Assembly (NCBI RefSeq): GCF_003114815.1
Contig: NZ_BFAZ01000005.1
Span: forward strand, 186,001 to 250,000
Source: Leptospira ellinghausenii
GTDB lineage: Bacteria; Spirochaetota; Leptospiria; Leptospirales; Leptospiraceae
Reading direction: 5' to 3'
Length of the DNA stretch: 64,000 nucleotides
In this document: piece after piece, positions 1-8,972 of the stretch
Layout: each line of letters opens with the position of its first letter
How positions within the stretch are numbered: position 1 is the first letter of the stretch
Notes under the pieces: model-generated
What the model was told of the DNA's origin: nothing
The model's database searches: none
The model's input: only the letters and a program-made list of their open reading frames with translations
Program-made: the position numbers and the translations under genes

Positions 1-752
1 TCTTTTGGAGTCACTGGACTTTCAACTTTTGAGATCCCTTTGTATAAATCGGTCAATCCAGCTAACTCATCTTTTGTGATGGAGGATGCTGCCATTTTTG
101 CATTGATGATATAAACCATTTCATTTAAGGAAGGATTCACTTCCATGGTTTCACCTGATTCTAAAACAATTTCATTTTCTTCTAAGGTTTTCACCAATTG
201 GTCATAGTTTTCTTTGGAAAGTCCATCATTGAGTTCTACAAGTTTTGGACCTGTTTTAAAAGCAACAGCAACTGCCCCTTCATATACTTTCACCTTTGGA
301 ACAGAACCATTCTCCAATTCAAATGAAAAGACAGTTCCTCTTACCCCCGCCACCATGGTTGGAGATGAGATGGATAAATTTTGATTCGCTTTTAATTTTA
401 CAGATTTGACTAAGAGATTTCCTGCCAAGATGTAGAGGTCGGTATTCGGTTGTTTGTCACCTGCTAAATCTCGAAATAATACATCGGAATTTTCCTTAAT
501 TCTAATGATTTCACCACGGTAGGTTTGTAAGTCAACTTTCCCAAGTTTTGATAAAATCCGATCACCAGGTTTTACCACATCACCTAGGCTTGCATACGTT
601 TCCTTACCTTCCTTCATGAGGACCACTTGGCCTTGTAAGAAGGTAACAACCGCACCGGCAGTTTCATCTTTTGAATCTTTTTGCCCAAACGAAAATTTCT
701 GACATTGGGAGAAAGTGAAAGTGAGGAGGAAGAGAATAACCAATTTTTTCAT
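1..752 (-). CDS. FecR-domain lipoprotein, C-terminus beyond window
   Basis: The frame opens at an ATG at 752 and stays open to the left edge, so about 250 N-terminal residues are visible and the end is missing. It begins MKKLVILFLLTFTFSQC: a short basic start, a hydrophobic stretch and a lipobox-like site at Cys17, predicting a lipoprotein. The following ~130 residues fit a FecR domain, including MVAGVRGTVFSFE, the usual 'VRGT' core; FecR domains elsewhere sense or transmit surface signals. A GGAA stretch lies about 7 bases before the start. No TonB receptor or sigma factor is adjacent, so its role is open. Lipoprotein nature and FecR fold are fairly secure; the function is not. Confidence 0.72.
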   Translation of the reverse strand, partial: MKKLVILFLLTFTFSQCQKFSFGQKDSKDETAGAVVTFLQGQVVLMKEGKETYASLGDVVKPGDRILSKLGKVDLQTYRGEIIRIKENSDVLFRDLAGDKQPNTDLYILAGNLLVKSVKLKANQNLSISSPTMVAGVRGTVFSFELENGSVPKVKVYEGAVAVAFKTGPKLVELNDGLSKENYDQLVKTLEENEIVLESGETMEVNPSLNEMVYIINAKMAASSITKDELAGLTDLYKGISKVESPVTPK

Positions 753-966
753 ATGTGTTTCCAAATGTGTCTCTGTAAGACTCAACAGATCAAAATAGGC
801 ACATTCTCAGAAAAGGTAAAACATTTTTAAAAAAAAGTGGGTGTGGGAAGGTTCATATTCCCATTTTGGGAAGGAATTTCCGAATAAATCTCGGAACAAA
901 AATGATTCCCACCATCAAACAGGGGTTTTTTGTCGATTAGATCCTAGACAAAACATTATCGTGAAC

Positions 967-2229
967 TTACAAATCCGAAATTCGTTTCCCAACATCCTTT
1001 GGAGAATGAAATAATTTCTGTTTGGCTATGATTTGTGAGGAATAGATACTTGTGTGACCAGAAATGATGAAAGCAATCTGCGTTACGACCAAGTAGAGGA
1101 TCCCACATTCATATCCAAATAATTCCATCCCCATTATGGCACAGGCTAAAGGAGTATTGGTTGCTCCTGAAAAAACAGAGATAAAACCAACACTCGTAAA
1201 TAATGCTAGATGGATTGGATCAAGTGTAGCAAATAAATTTCCAAGTGTTGCTCCTATGAAAAAAAGAGGAGTTACTTCTCCACCTTTGAATCCAAATCCA
1301 ATCGTAATTGTAGTTAAGAGGAGTTTCCAAACAAAGGAGTCCTTCGGTAATGATTCTACAAATGCGTTTTGTATGGTTTTTACACCGAGCCCAAAATAAT
1401 CCAAACTCAATCCGAACACAAAAAATCCAACTAAGAGGAATCCCCCGAAAATAGGACGAATGGGAGGGTAGGAAATCCATCTTTTTCCAAATGAAGAAAA
1501 GAAATGGAGGAGATGAATGAAACTTTTGGCAACATAACCAGAAACAATCGCCAGTAAAAAAATACTTACCAAAGATGTAAAATTCCAATCAAAGGAAACT
1601 TTTGGAAAGAGGGAATGAGTTACTTTCCAAGCCAAACACACTTCGTGTGATATCCATGCGGTGATGAGTGATGGCAATAAAAGTTTCCACCGATAGGAAC
1701 CAACCAAAATCACTTCTATGGAAAAAATGGCAGCGGCAACTGGTGTACCAAATACTGCAGAAAATCCAGCACTCATGCCGAGAATAACCAAACTTTCTTG
1801 TTCTTTCCTAGTCATTGGGATGATCCGAACCACTTGGTGGGCAATGGAACCACCCATTTGTACGGCAGTCCCTTCCCTACCCGCCGATCCACCAAATAAA
1901 TGAGTGATGAGAGTCCCAACTAACACAAATGGAGTCATCCGTATGGGGATCACGGAACTTGGCGAATGGATTTCTTCTAATAGTAGATTGTTTCCTTTAT
2001 TAACGTTTGAACCGAAGTGGTGGTAAAACCAACCAATGATAAACCCTGCTATTGGTAAAAAGTATAAAAGTTGAATATGGTTTTCTCTTACCTCGGAGAC
2101 ATATTCTAAGGCATGTAAAAAGAAAGCAGAGATACTACCCACAATACAAGAGATTGTTATGATGATCAGTGACCAACGAACCACAAAAGGAAAATATTCA
2201 TTGATTCGTGCGAAACGATTCTTATCCAT
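967..2229 (-). CDS. CLC-type anion exchanger, probable fluoride/proton antiporter (CLC-F clade)
   Basis: A polytopic membrane protein of about 420 residues with CLC signatures. Counting from an in-frame TTG at 2235, they are GNNLLLEEIH at 81-90, GREGTAVQMG at 119-128, GGEVTPLFFIGA at 318-329, and a conserved Tyr in SIYSSQ near 402. Chloride CLCs carry GSGIP and GREGP at the first two sites; GNNL and GREGT are instead the marks of the fluoride-exporting CLC-F clade. The likely role is therefore F-/H+ antiport protecting the cytoplasm from fluoride. No fluoride riboswitch was recognised upstream. TTG (2235), GTG (2232) and ATG (2229) stand in tandem; ATG 2229 is chosen. The CLC family call is firm and the substrate is inferred from motifs. 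Confidence 0.8.
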   Translation of the reverse strand: MDKNRFARINEYFPFVVRWSLIIITISCIVGSISAFFLHALEYVSEVRENHIQLLYFLPIAGFIIGWFYHHFGSNVNKGNNLLLEEIHSPSSVIPIRMTPFVLVGTLITHLFGGSAGREGTAVQMGGSIAHQVVRIIPMTRKEQESLVILGMSAGFSAVFGTPVAAAIFSIEVILVGSYRWKLLLPSLITAWISHEVCLAWKVTHSLFPKVSFDWNFTSLVSIFLLAIVSGYVAKSFIHLLHFFSSFGKRWISYPPIRPIFGGFLLVGFFVFGLSLDYFGLGVKTIQNAFVESLPKDSFVWKLLLTTITIGFGFKGGEVTPLFFIGATLGNLFATLDPIHLALFTSVGFISVFSGATNTPLACAIMGMELFGYECGILYLVVTQIAFIISGHTSIYSSQIIAKQKLFHSPKDVGKRISDL

Positions 2230-2399
2230 CACCAAAGGTCACCAACTTTTAATTCAAGAGAGAATTCTAATACGAGAATTTGTGCTCTGTACTTTCTGAA
2301 AAAGTGAAAAAATGCAGAGAGCACTATTTTTCATCGAATGTAAAAATAAGGATTATACAAAAACTGATCATTTCTACAGAAAATGGCCCAACAATGTTA

Positions 2400-2423
2400 G
2401 GTTTCCCAATCTCTTAGGAAACC
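2400..2423 (-). terminator. weak hairpin after the PlsC-family gene
   Basis: Just downstream of the acyltransferase stop there is a 7-bp stem (GGTTTCC with GGAAACC) and a 10-base loop. No clear T-run follows on the minus strand, so this is only a possible terminator. Confidence 0.3.
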
Positions 2424-2430
2424 AGACATT

Positions 2431-3213
2431 TTAATTTTGTAGGATGAATGTTTTTTCCTTTGTTTCCAAAATTTGTTTTTTTTCTTTCATCAAGGTTTCG
2501 GCCTTAGCGAGATATTCTTCAAAGGTTGGATAATCTTTTGCTAATATTGAACCACAATAATGAAAATATATCGTTTTTGATTTTGTTAGGTGTTGGTATT
2601 TCGGCAAACTGGAATATCCCATAAAACCACTGACAACAAACACATCTATATCAATATTAAATTTATAAGCAATTTTCATCACTCCAGTTTGAAATGGTTG
2701 GATCTCTTCCGTGAAAGTTCGTTCCCCTTCTGGATATAAAAAAATGGATCTAGTTTTTAAAACACGTAAAACATCAGTTTTAAAATTTCGAAAATTTGGT
2801 TTTTTCTCTGAATAAATAACCGCTTCCACGATTGTTTTATGCATCATGAGTGGAATGATTTTATACCTTTGAATGATATCACCACCTAAGTATGAGAGTC
2901 TAACATCCTTCGATTTGGTGAGATATGGTAACGATACAATTAAAGGTACTTCTAATGCATTCGTATGGTTACAAATCAGAAATCGATTGTTCCCATTTGG
3001 ATCCCAACTTCCTTGTGAAAAATCAAGTTTTCTTCCAGTTAAAATGAAAAAAGAACGATACCAAAAATATCCTAAAAAATTGTTAATTCGGTTGGACCAT
3101 CGATCCAGTTTTGTGATCTTAAATAGATAAGAAAAAGTCAGACCAATCGGAAATAGGATTACTAAAACAGGAATTGCATAACATAAGACGACAAAAAACT
3201 GAAGTTTGCCCAT
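2431..3213 (-). CDS. 1-acyl-glycerol-3-phosphate acyltransferase family protein (PlsC-like)
   Basis: 260 residues with a hydrophobic N-terminus (about 5-30) that should anchor it in the inner membrane. Family motif I appears as NHTNALE at 82-88 and motif III as PEGERT at 161-166, the arrangement of PlsC-type lysophospholipid acyltransferases, which transfer an acyl chain to the sn-2 position of a lysophosphatidate-like acceptor. The usual motif is H-x4-D; here it is H-x4-E (His83, Glu88), a change at a catalytic position. That could mean a different acceptor or lowered activity. It is flanked on the same strand by a sensor kinase upstream (71-bp gap) and by the CLC gene on the far side, neither obviously related. 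Fold call secure; exact substrate unknown. Confidence 0.75.
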   Translation of the reverse strand: MGKLQFFVVLCYAIPVLVILFPIGLTFSYLFKITKLDRWSNRINNFLGYFWYRSFFILTGRKLDFSQGSWDPNGNNRFLICNHTNALEVPLIVSLPYLTKSKDVRLSYLGGDIIQRYKIIPLMMHKTIVEAVIYSEKKPNFRNFKTDVLRVLKTRSIFLYPEGERTFTEEIQPFQTGVMKIAYKFNIDIDVFVVSGFMGYSSLPKYQHLTKSKTIYFHYCGSILAKDYPTFEEYLAKAETLMKEKKQILETKEKTFILQN

Positions 3214-3284
3214 GAATTGAATAGAAGTAGAATCCTATAGAAGGTAAACTAATATTCTAAATGATTTTCTAAAAAAATTTAAAT

Positions 3285-5444
3285 TTAAAGCTTAAGTTTT
3301 AATACAAACTTGGGATAATTGATTCGTTCAATATGTATCTTGCCTTCGATTTGTTCTACAAGCATTCCAATCAATTGTAAACCAAAACCAGGAGTGTTCT
3401 GAAATGAAATCGTATCAGGGATCCCCGTGCCATTATCAGAGTATTCCAAAACTAATTGATTCTGTGATTTAAAAATTCTCAGTCGGATTTCAGGCATTGA
3501 AGTTTCAGCAAAAGCATGTTTCATTGAATTTGTAATCAGTTCATTTAAAATGATTCCAACTGAAGATAGTAATTTTGCATTTAATTCGATCGTTTCTTGT
3601 AGTATATCAAGTTTCACTTCCACATTCTTAGGAAAAATTGATACAATTTCTGTACAAATCGAAGGAAAATAATCCTGAATGAAGACACTATTGTCTGTTT
3701 CTGAATGATAGAGTTTATCATACAACACAATCATACTTTTGATTCGACCGGCAGCTTCATATAGAATTGTTTGGACTGAAAGATTATCCTGTGATTTTGC
3801 TTGTAATGTAAGTAAAGTAAACAAAGAACTCATATTATTTTTTACACGGTGGTGAATTTCTTTTAGGATGTTTTCTTTTTCGTGTAACAATCTCTGGATT
3901 CTAGATTCGGATATTGTCCGTACGCTAACGTCTCTTAAAATTACAGTATATAATGCTTCGCCATTAACAGATATCTGCGAAATAGAAGCTTCAATTGGAA
4001 ATTCTTCACCATTGAATCGAAGCCCACTAATTTGACCCAATGCTCCCATCGCCCTTCTACTAACACCCGTTTCACCAAACTGATCAATATGTTTATCATG
4101 TTGTTTCCGGAAACTTTCTGGAATGAGTTGGTCTAATGGTTTTCCCATGATCTCTTTCGATTCGTAACCAAACATTTTTTCTGCTGCACCATTGAACAAA
4201 ACGATTTTTTTTGAATTATCGATACTGATGATAGCATCCATTGCTGAATCGATGATCTGAGTTAATTTTGCTTCTGATTCAAGGATTTGTTTGAGAGCCT
4301 TTAAACGATCGGAAATATCTCTTGCAACAAATATATAACCTATCGGAAGATCCGATTCATCATTCAAAAGAACTAAATTAATTTCAATATTTCGGTTACT
4401 TCCATCTTTTGCTTCTTGGACTACTTCTCCGATGTAACTTCCTTCTAAATTTACTTTTTCGATCACTTGTTGGTTTGAGAGAGTATCATACTTTGTTTTT
4501 AGTATCTCTAAAATATTTTTCCCATAAACTTCTTCTGCTTTCCAAAGAAAAATTTTTTCTGCGGCTTTATTCCAATAATTGATTTTTTGAGTAAAATCAG
4601 TTCCTATCACCGCATCCAATACATTGTCCAACATATTCGCTTGTTTGGCGATCTGACTCTGTACATTGTATTCGGCAGTGATATCTCGAAAAACTAACAC
4701 AACTCCTTTTGTATCGCCATTTAAATCTTTAATAGGAGAACCTGAGTCAGAAATTTGGAATTCTGATCCATTTTTAGCAATCAATACCGTATGATTGGCT
4801 AAAGCTACGACAGAATTTGTTTTTAAAACGATCTCAACTGGATTTTCTACTTTTTGGCGAGTTTTAACATTGATGATATTAAATACTTCATTGATCTCAT
4901 GTCCAAGTCCATCTTCATGACTCCAACCTGTCAATTTTTCAGCAACTGGATTGATTCTGATGACCTTGCCATCCTGGTCAGTCGCGATCACTCCGTCACC
5001 AATCGAGTGTAATACGGTCTCTAAATGTTCTTTTTTACTTTTTGTAAGTTCATTGGCTTCAAAAAGTTTGAAGGCCATTTTGATAGATGCATCTAATACA
5101 GTGAATCCAGAATTTTTCACTACATAACCATACGAAGTGATCGTTTCAGTTTTTTTAACAATTTCCCTTTCAGTATGGGAAGATAAAAAGACAATGGGGA
5201 TTTCTCTGTGATTTAGGATATGAGTTGCAGTTTCTGTTCCGTCCAATCCTTTTCCTAAATCTATGTCCATGAGAATCAAATCGAAAGGATTATCATCCTT
5301 GATCACCAATTGAATTGCATTTTCACCACTTGGAACATGTGTTACTTTGTATCCACCTTGCTCTAATTGTTTTTTTTCATAGAGAGCTAAAATAGCTTCA
5401 TCTTCCACAAGTAAGATGGATTTGTCTGCTATGACGGTCATCAT
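3285..5444 (-). CDS. response-regulator receiver / multi-PAS / HisKA_2 sensor histidine kinase
   Basis: 719 residues. A receiver domain occupies about 1-125, with acidic pair Glu14/Asp15, phospho-acceptor Asp60 (LILMDIDL) and the later Lys in YVVKNSG. Three PAS domains follow at about 140-505. The kinase core is of HisKA_2 (HWE-like) type: EIHHRVKNN near 531 replaces the classical H-box, then an HATPase domain with NELITNSMKHAF (about 632) and DNGTGIP (about 671). No membrane segments are visible, so it is probably cytoplasmic, taking a phosphoryl group or signal at its own receiver and sensing through PAS ligands. No partner regulator lies beside it. The gene stands alone between lnt and the acyltransferase with a 120-bp leader. 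Confidence 0.88.
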   Translation of the reverse strand: MMTVIADKSILLVEDEAILALYEKKQLEQGGYKVTHVPSGENAIQLVIKDDNPFDLILMDIDLGKGLDGTETATHILNHREIPIVFLSSHTEREIVKKTETITSYGYVVKNSGFTVLDASIKMAFKLFEANELTKSKKEHLETVLHSIGDGVIATDQDGKVIRINPVAEKLTGWSHEDGLGHEINEVFNIINVKTRQKVENPVEIVLKTNSVVALANHTVLIAKNGSEFQISDSGSPIKDLNGDTKGVVLVFRDITAEYNVQSQIAKQANMLDNVLDAVIGTDFTQKINYWNKAAEKIFLWKAEEVYGKNILEILKTKYDTLSNQQVIEKVNLEGSYIGEVVQEAKDGSNRNIEINLVLLNDESDLPIGYIFVARDISDRLKALKQILESEAKLTQIIDSAMDAIISIDNSKKIVLFNGAAEKMFGYESKEIMGKPLDQLIPESFRKQHDKHIDQFGETGVSRRAMGALGQISGLRFNGEEFPIEASISQISVNGEALYTVILRDVSVRTISESRIQRLLHEKENILKEIHHRVKNNMSSLFTLLTLQAKSQDNLSVQTILYEAAGRIKSMIVLYDKLYHSETDNSVFIQDYFPSICTEIVSIFPKNVEVKLDILQETIELNAKLLSSVGIILNELITNSMKHAFAETSMPEIRLRIFKSQNQLVLEYSDNGTGIPDTISFQNTPGFGLQLIGMLVEQIEGKIHIERINYPKFVLKLKL

Positions 5445-5564
5445 TCATCCTTTTGTATTTCTTATCAAAATCGAAAAAAAATACAGAACTCCAAATAATG
5501 ACCGACTGAATTTTAAATTCAATCAATAATTTAGAAATTTTCTAATCTTCTTATATTCAAGGAT

Positions 5565-7022
5565 TTATCCTAATTGTTTTTTTATCCGATTTTTTAGGAC
5601 AAATTGAAGAATTTGGGATAAAGAAAAAACCAAATAGAATATACCAATCCCAACAACCCAATTTCCATATTGTGAATATACGGTTTTGATTTTTAAAGGA
5701 GATACTGATGAAATGAGAATCCCATCATTTTCTTCAAAATAATCAAGTGTTCCTTTTGCCCTTCCAAATGCATCATAAATTCCGGATAATCCATTCCTCG
5801 TAGAACGGACAATAGATGATCCATTCTCGATCCCTCGAATGGTAGCCATCTCCGTATGAAAAGGATTAATTCCATTCCAGTCCGAAGCAGGAATTAAGGT
5901 GATGTTTGATCCACTTTGGGCATGGATTTCTGTTACATGTAAACTATCGAAGTCATAACAAATAGCAACTGACATTTTGCCAAAATTCGTTTCGATCGAT
6001 TTGATTTCAGAATGTATTTTTGAAATAGGCTCGAATGGTACAATAAATTGTTTATAATAGGTTTGTCTTATTTGTCCTTCATTAGAAAACCAAACTAATT
6101 TATTATCAAAATAGAATTCATTTTCGTTGTGTTGGATGATATAAGCTGCCACGAGCTCGATATTTTCTTCCTTTGCGATTGAAACTAGAGAGTTCAAAAA
6201 TTCTAATTCATTTTCTCTTGAAATAAGAATCGCGCCTTCATTCCATACAACAACGTTTGCACCCTGCTTTGCTGCAACTTTTGTTTTTTCTATAGTTAAT
6301 TGAGTGTTTATATTATTTTCGATGGGATTTTTCCAAATTGTTTGGATGTCCATTTTTGAAGTTATAGTAGCAACTTTTATTTGTTTTCCAGGAATTGGTA
6401 AACTCAATCGAATCGATCCATAAAAATATAAAAGTATGATAAGAATGATTGTGAATGAGAAATAATATGTTGTAGATTTTGAAATTTGTTTTTGATCTAT
6501 TTGTTCACTGATGAGTTGTTCAAAAGATGCGTTAAACAGATATATAACGAAACTAATGCCAGTGGCTCCAAATAGGGAAGCAGACTGTAAGAAAACTAAA
6601 TTCCCGATTTGGCTATTTGCTAACATTCCCCAAACACCCAAGTCTGAATGATAAGCATCGATCCATTCTAATATCGTGCAGGTAAAAGCAAAAAACAAAA
6701 TAGGAGATATGTTATTTTTATAGCGAGTACGAATGAAATTCCATATCCATAGTAAAATTGAAAATACGATTCCAGCTTGGATTCCAGAGAGAAAAGCAAT
6801 CCAAATGTGAAATGGCTCACTCACGATACGAAAAGTAGATACGATTTGGAATAAAATCAAACTTGTGATAAGTATTTTAAAAGAGTAACCCAAACGAATG
6901 TATCTCAAGAATGGGATAAAAACAAACCAACCAAAAATTGGAATATTCCATTTCATTCCAGTGAATCCAACGAAGATTCCACCAATTGTAAGCAAAAACC
7001 ATTGATTTAAAATTAAATTCAT
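5565..7022 (-). CDS. lnt: apolipoprotein N-acyltransferase (Lnt) family
   Basis: 485 residues: about 200 of membrane segments at the N-terminus, then a nitrilase-like domain and a final membrane helix (about 455-475), the classic Lnt layout. The catalytic triad is visible at Glu262 (VVWNEGA), Lys324 (YYKQFIVPFEP) and Cys355 (AICYDFDS), matching E. coli Glu267/Lys335/Cys387. Lnt adds the third acyl chain to lipoproteins at the periplasmic face of the inner membrane, fitting a genome rich in lipoproteins. Its ATG shares one base (TAATG) with the stop of the TetR gene upstream, so the two are probably translationally coupled. Coupling to a TetR regulator is unusual for a housekeeping lnt, so this may be a second, conditional copy. 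Confidence 0.82.
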   Translation of the reverse strand: MNLILNQWFLLTIGGIFVGFTGMKWNIPIFGWFVFIPFLRYIRLGYSFKILITSLILFQIVSTFRIVSEPFHIWIAFLSGIQAGIVFSILLWIWNFIRTRYKNNISPILFFAFTCTILEWIDAYHSDLGVWGMLANSQIGNLVFLQSASLFGATGISFVIYLFNASFEQLISEQIDQKQISKSTTYYFSFTIILIILLYFYGSIRLSLPIPGKQIKVATITSKMDIQTIWKNPIENNINTQLTIEKTKVAAKQGANVVVWNEGAILISRENELEFLNSLVSIAKEENIELVAAYIIQHNENEFYFDNKLVWFSNEGQIRQTYYKQFIVPFEPISKIHSEIKSIETNFGKMSVAICYDFDSLHVTEIHAQSGSNITLIPASDWNGINPFHTEMATIRGIENGSSIVRSTRNGLSGIYDAFGRAKGTLDYFEENDGILISSVSPLKIKTVYSQYGNWVVGIGIFYLVFSLSQILQFVLKNRIKKQLG

Positions 7023-7729
7023 TACATTCTCACTTTTTTATTTAACTTAAGATTCGAACCAGCACCAAACCATAAATAGTCTAACGAATCTATCCAAAGT
7101 GATTCTAGATTTTCGTTCAACTGAAAAGCTAATATGGGGATCCCAAAAAAACAACTTGCAATTGCAAGTGATAGACTTTTCCAATTTGTATCTTTGGGAA
7201 GCTCCTTGTTTTCTTTTGCCAATTTCATAGAATTTTCTAAGATCAATTCAATGCCACCAATGGGCAATGTTCCAATAGCGGAATGATTTGGGAAAAGTAA
7301 ATATCGTTCAGCCAAAGTTAACTCCTTAGCTTGGGGTCTTTTTTTATACTTAGTTTGGAAGGAAATTATCTCCAAAAGGATTCTTGGATTTTTTTTGGAT
7401 TCTTTTGCCGTATAACGAAACAAAGATTGTATCAATCCATAACCTGAATTAGCCATTTTATTTTTTTCAGCAAAAACTGTCACTTGGAGGCTCCATATTT
7501 GGATATAATGTAAGATTAGTTCGTCTTTTTCAGGAAAATAATTATAAAATGTTGGTTCAGAAATCTCTGCATATTGGCAAAGTTCGGTGATTTTGATTTC
7601 ATTATATGGTTTTGATTCCAATAATTCCAATAAACCAAATGTAAGTTTTGTGCGTGTCCTCGCAAATTTTCGTTCTTTTAAAGGGAATTGAACCAAAGGA
7701 TCTAATTTTGGAGCCACTTTAGCATTCAT
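7022..7729 (-). CDS. TetR/AcrR-family transcriptional regulator
   Basis: 235 residues. The N-terminal ~75 residues form a TetR-type helix-turn-helix (ITELCQYAEISEPTFYNYFPEK); the rest is a helical ligand or dimer domain without recognisable specificity. The stop codon overlaps the lnt start by one base, so it is the first gene of a two-gene operon and likely controls itself and lnt. An imperfect palindrome lies about 15-30 bases before its start and is a candidate autoregulatory site. The start at 7729 begins just before the conserved basic stretch. Family call firm; inducer unknown. Confidence 0.82.
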   Translation of the reverse strand: MNAKVAPKLDPLVQFPLKERKFARTRTKLTFGLLELLESKPYNEIKITELCQYAEISEPTFYNYFPEKDELILHYIQIWSLQVTVFAEKNKMANSGYGLIQSLFRYTAKESKKNPRILLEIISFQTKYKKRPQAKELTLAERYLLFPNHSAIGTLPIGGIELILENSMKLAKENKELPKDTNWKSLSLAIASCFFGIPILAFQLNENLESLWIDSLDYLWFGAGSNLKLNKKVRM

Positions 7730-7743
7730 AATTTCATAGGGCT

Positions 7744-7761
7744 GACTCTATTTTTATAGTC
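7744..7761. promoter_or_regulatory. imperfect palindrome upstream of the TetR-lnt operon
   Basis: GACTCTATTTTTATAGTC has complementary ends (GACT/AGTC plus inner TA/TA). Its left part recurs as a direct repeat (AACTCTATTTTT) at about 7762-7773. Position just upstream of a TetR gene suggests an autoregulatory operator, but AT-rich repeats of this kind can arise by chance. Confidence 0.35.
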
Positions 7762-7871
7762 AACTCTATTTTTTTAGGAATAAATAACGAAAGTATGAAC
7801 TTATTTAAAATTTTTTTGTATTTGTTGGAGTTGAGATTGAGGAATTTTTGAAATTGTAGTAGATGGACACC

Positions 7872-7902
7872 ATTGGGTGGCGGGTCTAGAACCCCACCCA
7901 AT
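7872..7902. repeat. long near-perfect inverted repeat downstream of xer
   Basis: ATTGGGTGG (7872-7880) pairs with CCACCCAAT (7894-7902), and the interior GGGTCTAGAACC is itself almost self-complementary. The whole 31 bases can therefore fold into one stem of about 15 pairs with a bulged C and one mismatch. It lies 31 bases beyond the Xer stop codon. A T-run is absent, so it may be a transcript-end hairpin rather than a classical terminator. Confidence 0.55.
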
Positions 7903-7932
7903 TCAGGGCGGGGATATTAAATTCACACCCCA

Positions 7933-8868
7933 CTACTTCTTCGCATGTGGATGCGCATTTCGATACACTTCTTTCAATCGGTCTCTCGAAACACTTAGAT
8001 ACACTTGCGTAGATGACAAAGAAGAATGGCCAAGTAACTCTTGTACGGCGCGAATATCAGCACCTGCATTCAATAAGTCAGTAGCAAATGTATGTCTAAA
8101 CTTGTGTGGAGTGATTGCTTTTTCCATACCCATCACTGACCTACGTTCCGATAAAATATAACGAATTCCACGAGTTGTTAATTTTCCACCTCGTTGGTTT
8201 AAAAAGATTTCATCGGGAGCACTATTCCCACGTTCTTCCAAATAATCTTTTAGAGCTTCTCTTGCTTCAGGTCCAATGAAAACAAATCTTTCTTTCCTTC
8301 GTTTTCCCATCACTTTAAGCGATGTTAACTCCTCATTCAAGTCGCTTAACTTTGCATTGACTAATTCGAATACACGAAGGCCTGTGCTATACAAAACTTC
8401 GACGATGGCTTTGTCCCGTTTTCCAAGGACTTCTTTTTTTTCAGGATCTTCGTAATCTAGAATGTCCTCTGTTTCAATCGGTGTGAAATTTTTTGGTAAT
8501 TTCTTTTTGGTTTTTGGGAAACTCACCTGTAAGATTGGATTGGCTCCAATTTTTTCTTCCCGGAATAAAAATTTGTAAAATGTACGTAAGGAAGAAAGTT
8601 TGCGACTTTGTGTTCGTTTGTCTTGTTTCTTCGTGGATTTTAAATCAGAAAAGTAAGCCCTCACGTCCAAAACATCAACACTCAATATATCAATTTCTTC
8701 TTTTAAACAAAACTCAAAGAAAAATTTTAAATCTCGTAAATAGGCAAATAAGGTATGCTCTGAATAATTTTTTTCAATTTTTAAGTAGGTGCGGTAACTG
8801 CGAAATAAATCCGCCATTACTTGGGGAAAATGCTCGGGAATTTGGACTTCGAGGGCTGGCAGGGTCAT
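7933..8868 (-). CDS. xerC: site-specific tyrosine recombinase, XerC/XerD type
   Basis: 311 residues, the usual Xer length. An N-terminal SAM-like core-binding domain (about 15-105) precedes the catalytic domain. The full catalytic set is present: Arg165 (STGLRVFEL), Lys189, His255-x-x-Arg258 (HKFRHTFA), His281 (LLGHSS) and nucleophile Tyr290 (TQVYLSVS). The protein acts on dif-like sites to resolve chromosome dimers. The C-terminal tail YRNAHPHAKK resembles XerC tails more than XerD, but the assignment between the two is tentative. It is divergent from recA, a sensible neighbour for chromosome-dimer resolution, and shows no sign of belonging to an integrated element. Confidence 0.88.
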   Translation of the reverse strand: MTLPALEVQIPEHFPQVMADLFRSYRTYLKIEKNYSEHTLFAYLRDLKFFFEFCLKEEIDILSVDVLDVRAYFSDLKSTKKQDKRTQSRKLSSLRTFYKFLFREEKIGANPILQVSFPKTKKKLPKNFTPIETEDILDYEDPEKKEVLGKRDKAIVEVLYSTGLRVFELVNAKLSDLNEELTSLKVMGKRRKERFVFIGPEAREALKDYLEERGNSAPDEIFLNQRGGKLTTRGIRYILSERRSVMGMEKAITPHKFRHTFATDLLNAGADIRAVQELLGHSSLSSTQVYLSVSRDRLKEVYRNAHPHAKK

Positions 8869-8945
8869 ACAAGAAACCTATCGGCTAAGTTTTCTTTCTC
8901 CTTCTCTAAAAAAATACTATACAAGTACTTACATTTTGTTTAGTG

Positions 8946-8972
8946 TTGAAAACGGAAAAAAAAAGACATAAT
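8946..8972 (+). promoter_or_regulatory. candidate recA promoter
   Basis: TTGAAA at 8946-8951 and CATAAT at 8967-8972 are separated by 15 bases, a plausible but short-spaced sigma-70 promoter. The palindrome AAGTACTT lies just upstream at 8923-8930. The ~190-base leader to recA also holds a small hairpin (GGATG/CATCC, 9062-9075) and the ribosome-binding site AGGAGA (9148-9153). No TTTG-N5-CAAA motif, the SOS box reported for pathogenic leptospires, is seen between the two divergent genes. Confidence 0.35.

Noticed and set aside
5507..5521. TGAATTT-T-AAATTCA palindrome between lnt and the sensor kinase
   Set aside because: Perfect but almost pure AT in an AT-rich gap, with no matching regulator gene; too likely by chance to list as an operator.
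7860..7930. GC-rich segment resembling part of a tRNA
   Set aside because: The folding is a single long hairpin; no cloverleaf, T-arm consensus or acceptor stem can be formed.
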